A stretch of DNA of 64,000 nucleotides. Origin: Echria macrotheca (taxonomy: Eukaryota; Ascomycota; Sordariomycetes; Sordariales; Schizotheciaceae). The DNA is taken from the NCBI GenBank assembly GCA_030411725.1, contig MU839830.1, forward strand, positions 1,426,001 through 1,490,000, read 5' to 3'. Below the pieces are notes generated by a model. The model did not search any database. It was not told where the DNA came from and saw nothing but the letters and a program-made list of their open reading frames with translations. Below, piece after piece: positions 57,066 through 64,000 of the stretch. Each line of letters starts with the position of its first letter. The first letter of the stretch is position 1. The position numbers and the translations under genes are program-made.

Positions 57066-58201
57066 CCGTCATCTCATCACACCAGCCCGTGGTCTGCCTA
57101 CCACGAACATTTCCTTTGTTCTTAAGAAATGTCTGCATTTTTGGACGGCGTTGCCGGATGGCGTTATCGTAGGAGATCCAGTGACGTACATGCGCTCTTG
57201 GTCTTGGTGTCTGAACAGGATTGCCGAGGCGGTGTCTTTCTGCCACCTCCTGATAATAATAATACACAGCATGATCAATTTTTTTCTTCCCCCCCATAAT
57301 GCAAGTGGAACCTGTCTTTTCCACATCCCATGTGTAATTTAACAAATTGTCATTGTAAATACGTAGCGCCTCGGACAATTAGGTCATTCAGACCTGGCTG
57401 CCCTCAGATTATCAGACCGATACCATACAAGTTCTGACCCGCTGTGTCTGTTCGTCCTATGCAGGAGGACAATGGTATAAAATGGGTTGTGGCAAAAGAC
57501 AAAAAAGCTTGTCTTACTCCCAAACAACAGCAGCATTGTTCACTGAACATTATGCATGTCTTATCATATTTCTCTGGAGGAGCTCAGGTGACGCTATCAG
57601 CAAAAATTGACTTTGACAACTCCAACGGACGTTTCTTCTGTTCTTCGCTTGACCCAGAATCCTTGGTGTGCCTGAGACGTACTAAGTTTGTTGCCATCTG
57701 ACAATGGTGTTTGTGTGTATTATTATAATGTCCCTAGCGGTGAACGGATGTAATGTCTGTATAAGCTCCTGCATCCATCTCTCAGACATCTTGGGCGCAT
57801 TGATCTTGATCTTGAAGAGACACACATGATGGGAGTTCTTTCTTTTTGTCTCTGATTGCAACAAATCCGTTTTCATCCAAGTTCGACCGGCCAGCTGTTT
57901 CTTGTTACATGTTTTGCCAACACATAGATGGTGGTAACCGCTCTGGTCCAACAGAATTCCAACATATGGTGGTACACCAACCGCTACAGTCGATTAGCGA
58001 TCAGCCTGGAGCCCAAACAATCATTGTCACCCGGAGAGTTGTACGGTTATTGTCACACGACTCCATAAATACAAGCAACTTCAACCATATTCCTACGTTG
58101 TTCTGAATATCCATCACATACACAGGACCAATATCTTCTAGTTATATCCCCCTTCTTTGCTCTCCAGCAAACTTCTGTTCGTCCACGGAGACATCTTCAT
58201 C
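57066..58201. other. Intergenic region
   Basis: About 1.1 kb, AT-richer than flanking genes. Open frames at 57069-57951 show no domain. The last 150 nt have a short AT-rich promoter-like stretch before the next start. Nothing else seen. Confidence 0.5.
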
Positions 58202-59041
58202 ATGCAACAGCCCCCGTCCCACCCCCATTCCCGGAACCCCTCAAGACCTCCGTCTCGGCACTCTGCCGACCACGAGTTCTCCCGCCGCCCATCGCCAAAT
58301 TTCCATGAACCAACCACCGACCCCAGAGATACAGCCAAGAAGCACCGCGACTACAACTACGTCTACTACCAGTATCCCTCTCACCAACCCGAAGCCGACA
58401 TGCGCTACAGCGGCATGACCCAGGCAAACTTTCGCGAGCATTACTTAAACTGCCCCGACTGCGGCTATGACCACGCCGTGGTTCATCCCGAGACCAGGCT
58501 GAGCTACTTCGCCGACGAACACACAACCACTCCGGTGCACCACACCTACAAAAGCGCGCCGCAGCAGCCGTGGGGGCCCTTAAACGACAAGTTCGAGGCA
58601 GCAACCGTAGTGAAGCCGCGTCGGTCTAGCCTCGTGACGATCTACGTCCGCGAGAAGAGGGAGAAGAAGAAGGAGAAGCCGAAGTCGGACCGCAGAAGGG
58701 AGAGGAAGGATACCGGTACCACGGTTGTGGACCGGGAATCGCCTTACTACTGTCCTCACATTGATGAGTCCTACTATCATGGCTATTACTATGACGGCGG
58801 TGGTAATTACTGTGGCTGTTCTTGCCATCAGACGTCGGCTAGTATCTGCTACCCAGCCTGCTATTACGGCGGTCATCAGTATGCAGCGGACACCACTTAT
58901 GCTCAGCCGCTCGCTGAACAGGGATATCGTGTATCGTACTCGGGCGGGCGTCGGGCGGGTGCGTCGGCCGGAAGTACCAAGCAGTATTGTTACTATGAAG
59001 GGGGGGAGAGGAGGTGCCATGGATGTTGCTACTGCTTGTGA
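58202..59041 (+). CDS. Hypothetical Tyr/Cys/His-rich protein (279 aa)
   Basis: The first in-frame ATG gives 279 codons, no intron. Residues 1-40 are Pro/Ser/Arg-rich. A middle part carries YLNCPDCGYDHAVVHPETRL with a CPDC knuckle that could bind a metal. A basic stretch (VREKREKKKEKPKSDRRRER) resembles a nuclear-localisation signal. The last 90 residues are very rich in Tyr, Cys, His and Gly (YYCPHIDESYYHGYYYDGGG; CGCSCHQ), ending CHGCCYCL. No catalytic family is recognised. The composition suggests metal binding or a cell-surface or structural role, but nothing confirms it. No signal peptide is predicted by eye. Confidence 0.65.
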   Translation: MQQPPSHPHSRNPSRPPSRHSADHEFSRRPSPNFHEPTTDPRDTAKKHRDYNYVYYQYPSHQPEADMRYSGMTQANFREHYLNCPDCGYDHAVVHPETRLSYFADEHTTTPVHHTYKSAPQQPWGPLNDKFEAATVVKPRRSSLVTIYVREKREKKKEKPKSDRRRERKDTGTTVVDRESPYYCPHIDESYYHGYYYDGGGNYCGCSCHQTSASICYPACYYGGHQYAADTTYAQPLAEQGYRVSYSGGRRAGASAGSTKQYCYYEGGERRCHGCCYCL

Positions 59042-60127
59042 GAGGGAAGTATGGACAGTTGGCAGAACACATGATGAATCCGAGGCGGGAGAGTTTGCTT
59101 GGAGGAAAGTAGAGGGAAACAAAAAGGAGCTTGGAGTGTGGTTTTCTACCTATGTAAAGTAGCGGGAGAGATTCATTGGATGGATGGCGTCGTCGGTGGT
59201 AGACCCGGCGCTGGGGTATGTATGATTAGAACTGAGGCGCATGATTCTTCTGATGTTTGGATGTGAAGATTCCACACCATGTTATTTTACACTCACGTTG
59301 CCCGGCTCAGACGCCTAGCCAGGTAGGCTCACCCATAGCTCACACTACATCGGGACACCTCGGTCGCGCACGAAAATGGAAATCATTAACCAGGGCGCAA
59401 GTCTTGTGTAAGACTTGGCGCTGTCGTTGTCCTGGGCAAGACCAAAAAGTAGGATGAAGTCAATAGTTGCTGTCCGTTTATCTGAGCAAATTTTCAAGCT
59501 TCCACCACACATCAATCAATCCAATCAGCGGGGTGTTTTCGAGCATGTATACCTTGGTACATGTGCCTAAAGAAAAGAAGTCGCAAAACCGTCAATGAAA
59601 CTTGGGCATCTGATAAGCATGACAAGATTGCCCGAGTGGTCGGCCTCGTCGTCCCCCTGCTCTCTGCCCTGGCTCGTCAGAGGAAGAGATACCAAGAAAC
59701 CTTCCCTAGCTGCGCCCGTTCCGTTCAATCATCGCTCACAGTTCGGGCAAAGTCGGCAGGGGAATATTCTGGCCATTGGTTCCCAATTTTATTGAGAGGC
59801 GGGCTGGGCCATCAAGGTTCTCGACGTTTGGAACGATTTCATCCGAACTGGACTCAAAGTTTGTGCACAATAACCTACCCACCAAAACGGTGGCATATTT
59901 TCAATTGAAAAATTGCTTGAACCCTTCTTTCTCTTCTTTCTCCCAAAATCTCGGCGTCAACAAACTACCGACAACTCACGTCCACTTACAGAGCCGCAGC
60001 ATGTCGTTGCCTATCACGATGCATATCACGGTAAAAGAAGACTCCAACTCATCCGTTCGGCAATCGTTAACCTCGTCCCGTAAAACAGATAGACTACACC
60101 GCCAAGCGGACCGCTGAACCCGCCGAC
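59042..60127. other. Intergenic region
   Basis: 1.1 kb without a supportable gene. The open frame at 59561-59908 lacks a domain. The last 200 nt are C/A-rich and likely leader of the next gene. Confidence 0.5.
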
Positions 60128-60544
60128 ATGAATAACCGTCAGCCGCATCCCAAGACCAAAAGCATGCCAGCCGGGGCCGCGCCGAAAAAGGCACACAAGA
60201 ACAACAAAGTCCCGAAGCCGGCACCAGCTTCATCTGGCGCCCAAGTCTCGAACACGACCGAGCACTCTCCGGTCCGTGGGTCGCAATCCACGCCGCCCAA
60301 GGCGGAACAGCATGCGACCGACGATGCCGACACCGACTTCCTCTCCACCGGTAGATACGGCCAGGTCCCGTTCCATGACGGCCCCTCGGATACCAAACCA
60401 AGTGCTAGATCCAGCTGGAGCAGCTCTTGCACCCATAGCAGCTCAGGAGAAGGATATCGTCACGATTCGTTCAACATGGGTCAATTGGGCCCCGCCGAGT
60501 TCGACTTTTGCAACATGGATGGTTGTTATTATGACTACTGCTGA
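60128..60544 (+). CDS. Hypothetical small protein (138 aa)
   Basis: Intronless 138 codons beginning MNNRQPHPKTKSMPAGAAPK. The N-terminal half is basic and disordered; a middle Ser-rich tract (SARSSWSSSCTHSSSGEGY) precedes a C-terminus with clustered aromatic and Cys residues (EFDFCNMDGCYYDYC). The ending recalls the Tyr/Cys-rich tail of the preceding gene, hinting at a shared origin or constraint. No domain is recognised. Coding status rests on composition and a clean ATG-to-stop frame. Confidence 0.5.
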   Translation: MNNRQPHPKTKSMPAGAAPKKAHKNNKVPKPAPASSGAQVSNTTEHSPVRGSQSTPPKAEQHATDDADTDFLSTGRYGQVPFHDGPSDTKPSARSSWSSSCTHSSSGEGYRHDSFNMGQLGPAEFDFCNMDGCYYDYC

Positions 60545-62189
60545 GCGGCCTTGGTAGCACGGCGGGAGGGAAACTGTATTTGGTATGTGCCTTCATTCTC
60601 TATTCCCGTGGAAAAGAAGCATTAATCATTACTGTAGGGCTTGGATGCTACGCGGGAGTTGGGCGAAAGGCGAATATCAGAGTTTTTCATGGTTGTTCTG
60701 GGGGGCAAGAGCACACAGCTAGCCCAGCCCCATCTAATACCACAGAGGTCATTCAGCACGGTGAACCCGTGAGATGTCGAAAGATTGCTGACCATGATAC
60801 TGCCGGGCCTAATCAGATCACCGATGTTCGCGGATGCGAATCGATGCTAATAAATGCGTGGAACGGCCCATTTGGGAACAATAAAGCAAATTCTATTCTT
60901 CATGGCAAACTCTCAACAGACATCTTACACGTTTTTATTCCATCATCACAGATGCCCGATTCCCTTTCGATACATCCTATCCTGCCTGCAAGCTCACCGC
61001 TCTGACCCACACGATCCATCTCCCGGGAACCCAGACGGGTCCGACGGCGGCGGAAGATATGTACGGGTCCGCCAGTCGTCCGTCGCCGTGCTTGGCTCGG
61101 AGCTGCCATAGGTATAGCTCTCATCGTCGTCGGCCATGTTGATGACCTGTTTGCCCGGCATAGTTTTCTTTTATCTAGAAGACTTGTAGAAAATCCACAA
61201 AACTCCCCTTTTTAGATTGATTTGTTATTTTATGGTCGGGATGTCGTTTGAAAACGGAGTCGGCAAACTTACTCAAGAGTTTCTGGTATGCAGGCTACAA
61301 GAGAAAACAGAGATGCGGTGTATTCCTTGAGGATGAAGTCTGTCGTTCCCTTTCTGTGGTCCAAACTTTGCGTCGAGACGACAGTAAGTAGGTATGTAGG
61401 CAGGTAGCTCGGACGTTGGGTTCGAACTGGGGCGGATGACGTAGGGTTTCAACAATAGACCGAACACGGCGAACACATTTAGAACACCGATAATTGCGGG
61501 CGGGTGTTTTGTCTTGTGAGGTATCGATAGGAGATTCGCAAAAGGACCAAAAGACCCACGGGTGGCGACAACCTCGTCAGCCTGACAGCTGGAGTAGACC
61601 GGGCTGGCTCTTTCACCGAATTTGTCGTGCGGCTGAGCTCACAACCCAACAAGGCGATTGGAATATCATCCAAAAAGAGAAGTGAAAAAAGATGTCACTC
61701 AGCCTCATCCTCGGCTGTTCATTCCCTCGCCGTTTCGTGCCCAAGTATTTATGTAAACCGATGCCAAATCGTCCCCATGTGGTGGGCAGCATCCGAGACC
61801 ATTTTCTGATTCTACAGCCTCGTTCCGACTCGCCATTGGGACAGATACGGAATCCCACTTCTTGTCTTGGGCCAAAACATCCACGTCAGAAGCTGGCTGA
61901 TCCTCAAACTTATTCGGTGAGTCTTCTGTGTAGCCATACAGCGTTGCTAGAGTTGCACTAGACCTCAGGGATCCTTCACCGAGAGCCGGTTTTCCCACTG
62001 CCGATCCGACATGTGTCTGCCATCCTGCTCTTCCTTGTCAGAGCTGCATGGTGGCTGCTTCAGTCTTGGACAGAATCATACAGCCTGGTCTCATATTACA
62101 CGTTGCCAACAAATCGTCATAACATTCATGTGCCGCGCTTCTTTCGCTGCCTGCCATACAAAATCGCGTCCTCGTGTAACACTGCCGAA
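60545..62189. other. Intergenic region with one candidate small open frame
   Basis: 1.6 kb. Apart from the 55-codon candidate at 60994-61161, the open frames lack coding character. The VTA1 3' flank occupies the right end. Confidence 0.5.
60994..61161 (-). CDS. Candidate 55-aa acidic small protein
   Basis: ATG-to-TGA frame of 56 codons including MADDDESYTYGSSEP and LPPPSDPSGFPGDG, with third-position GC bias like the surrounding real genes. An AATAAA-like signal lies about 60 nt beyond the stop. Could be a genuine small protein or one exon of a longer gene; no homologous family is recognised. Confidence 0.35.
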   Translation of the reverse strand: MPGKQVINMADDDESYTYGSSEPSTATDDWRTRTYLPPPSDPSGFPGDGSCGSER

Positions 62190-63607
62190 CTACGTGGCAC
62201 CCAGCTTCTCCAGCGCCTTCCGCAACTCTCTCACAGCTGTGTTGACGTCCTCAAAGTTGAGTGCCGAGATGGCCCACTTTGCGTGCTTCTGTGCAGCGGC
62301 TATTGCCGCCTCATCCACACTGGCTGGTGGCGGGGCCGGTATATAGCTGGCGCGGGGAGCGACGGGCGGAGTAGCATGCACTGCCGAGTGTGCTGTTGGA
62401 GGCGCATTTGTATAGTACGAGTTGATCGAATGGTCCACAGGTGGCGATACCACGGCTGCTGTTGCCGGAGGGCTCGTTGCGAACGTGGGAGGCGGCGCCG
62501 GGGCCGACGGTTGATGAGGCGGCTGGCCCCAGTCCGGTGCTGGCGCTGGATTGCCAGGCCACCCGGTTGGCGCCGATGGGATCTCAGGAGCGTTGCCCCA
62601 TCCACTAGGAACATGAGGCAGCTCCGGAGGATCTCTGTAATCCAGCGTCGGCGGGGAGATTGGTGAGGGGAGTGACTCGGAATCGTGGAATGCCGGGTGC
62701 GAAGCCGGCGGCGCAAGCTGGGTAGGCACACCAGGTAGCCTGAGGTCTCCGTTCAGAGATGGCGAGGGTCCTGCTGAAGCTGGGCTCTGAGGCAGAGACA
62801 CTCCGGCTGCATCTCTCTGAACTTCGGCATCTGGCATGTCTTCTACGGTAGCAGGGTGGGGTACTGTCCCTGAGGGCGCTCCTCCCAGCATCTGTACATC
62901 AGGATCGTTCGGGTCGAGGTCCGGCTCTGGTTTCACCTCTTGGGGTTTGGGATTGCTTTCGTTCGGATTGGCGCCCTCCTTGATAGCCTTGGCAATCCGC
63001 ATTGCATTCCATTTTGCGTACTTGATTTTCTGTTGTGTTTCGGCGTCAGGCTCGCCCCATATATTGACGAGGTGGAAGAAGGTCGCCGCGGCATCAAACG
63101 TGGTCGCTGTCTGTCTGACAGTGAACATGTTAGATTGATTGCCATAGAGAAGAGGCGGTAGACATACTGCGTGACCTTGTTCGCCTTGACAACGCGCTCC
63201 GCCCGATCCAACGTCTCCTGCGCAAACTGCTCAACGTAGGCCTGACCTGCGGTGTCGTCGATGATGGCATCCTCATTCTCATACTCGGCTTTTGTCTGTA
63301 CGATAACAGTCAGCGCGCCACAAGGATAACGGCATCGCGCAGCACCAACCTGTTCCAACTTGTCCATCAACCCAGTGGTATACTGCAGGATCTCCTCGCT
63401 CGTCGAGTGGAGGCCCCTCGCAAGGATTTGATTCACGACCCAGTATTCGCCTGTGGCCGTCAGGATCTCAGAACTCTATCAGGTGAAGCCGAACGCACAC
63501 CAGTAGGCGATGATGGGCTTGACCGTCTGCAGCTGGACTGCCTTGGTTGCGCATTTGAAGAGGTTGATGTCGGCCTGCTTGAGCGCGGCCGGGATGCTGT
63601 CCGCCAT
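62190..63607 (-). CDS. VTA1: Vta1/LIP5, ESCRT-associated Vps4 activator
   Basis: Four exons (63607-63499, 63450-63350, 63295-63168, 63114-62190); 420 aa. The N-terminal MIT-like repeats are recognisable: ADINLFKCATKAVQLQTVKP, YWVVNQIL, TTGLMDKLEQ, VTQQTATTFDAAATFF. The long Pro-rich linker (about 175-370) is typical, and the C-terminal VSL domain ends DVNTAVRELRKALEKLG. Vta1 binds Vps4 through the VSL domain and stimulates disassembly of ESCRT-III on endosomes in multivesicular-body sorting. The start gives MADSIPAALKQADINLFK, the expected N-terminus. The third intron uses acceptor CAG at 63115-63117, giving Gln-Gln-Thr at the junction. Confidence 0.94.
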
Positions 63608-64000
63608 GTCGAACGATGGTTTGTGAGCAGAAATTTGATGAAGAGATTACTCGGCGAAATGGGAATGAGCGAGATGGGAATACTCCTTCAATCAGGCAGT
63701 CCTCGTTGAAGTGGTTGAACTGGTGTTTGCTTCGTCACAGTCGACCCAAGTCCAACCCCACAGAGGGGAAGGAGCTAGGGCCAGGATGCGGCCTGGGCGC
63801 GCATTGAGCTGCCGGGGAGTTCTGGTGGGTTCTGGATCGCATCTCTCACTGGACATGCGCAATGTGTTCTTTTGCCGAAGATGGAAAGTTGCCAGCTTTT
63901 GTGTTCCTCCACCAACCGTGCCAGGCCAACACAAAGGCGGACATGATATATGCTGGTTCATTGTTCGCCTTCTGACCTGTGAACTGGACTTCCCCGACTT
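63608..64000. other. Right edge, VTA1 promoter region
   Basis: Upstream flank of VTA1. The minus-strand open frame at 63692-63961 shows no domain. Nothing further is supported before the window ends. Confidence 0.45.

Noticed and set aside
1..64000. Dispersed 5S rRNA gene
   Set aside because: The conserved GGGTGGGTGACC-type core of filamentous-ascomycete 5S genes was not found on either strand by eye.

Overview
The window is nuclear DNA from a filamentous ascomycete, most probably a Sordariomycete (Sordariales-like). Genes are separated by 0.3 to 5 kb and lie on both strands. Introns are short (47-101 nt) with GT...CTRAC...AG signals. Gene content is typically fungal: a HET-domain protein, a putative amidoligase, a CE1 feruloyl esterase, a tyrosinase, a G1 glutamic protease and a PRM10/ThrE-like protein. 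No prokaryotic operon structure, CRISPR array or intact transposon is visible. Exon boundaries were inferred by hand from reading frames and splice consensus.

Layout. 1-5 kb: 3' end of a PAP2-family membrane protein (+) and a VIT/vWA protein (-). 7-11 kb: secreted tyrosinase (+) and the 60S assembly factor RSA4/NLE1 (+). 11-15.8 kb: a 5 kb stretch with no supportable gene, followed by a trehalose-phosphate synthase complex regulatory-type subunit (+). 19.6-22.8 kb: secreted feruloyl esterase (-), tRNA-Gly(GCC) (-) and a small membrane protein (+). 23.5-31 kb: hydantoinase/DUF917 fusion protein (-), divergent homocysteine S-methyltransferase (+) and an MFS sugar transporter (-). 32.3-39.2 kb: Ap4A phosphorylase-like gene (+), a broken Asp f 4-like secreted protein gene, a decayed unidentified coding region, a HET-domain gene (-) and a putative amidoligase (-). 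40.7-46.4 kb: L-lactate dehydrogenase (-), an intron-containing tRNA-Pro(CGG) (+) and an eqolisin (G1) protease (+). 47.7-55.6 kb: PRM10-like transporter (+), RPD3 class I histone deacetylase (-) and the proteasome deubiquitinase RPN11 (+). 55.9-60.5 kb: three orphan-looking genes. 62.2-63.6 kb: VTA1 (-).

Housekeeping functions (ribosome assembly, proteasome, HDAC, ESCRT disassembly) are interleaved with accessory functions: secreted enzymes, allorecognition-type HET, amidoligase and hydantoinase/transport. The most unusual parts are the 33.4-39.2 kb accessory block with the gene relic, two introns best explained as GC-AG, and the hydantoinase-methyltransferase-transporter neighbourhood.
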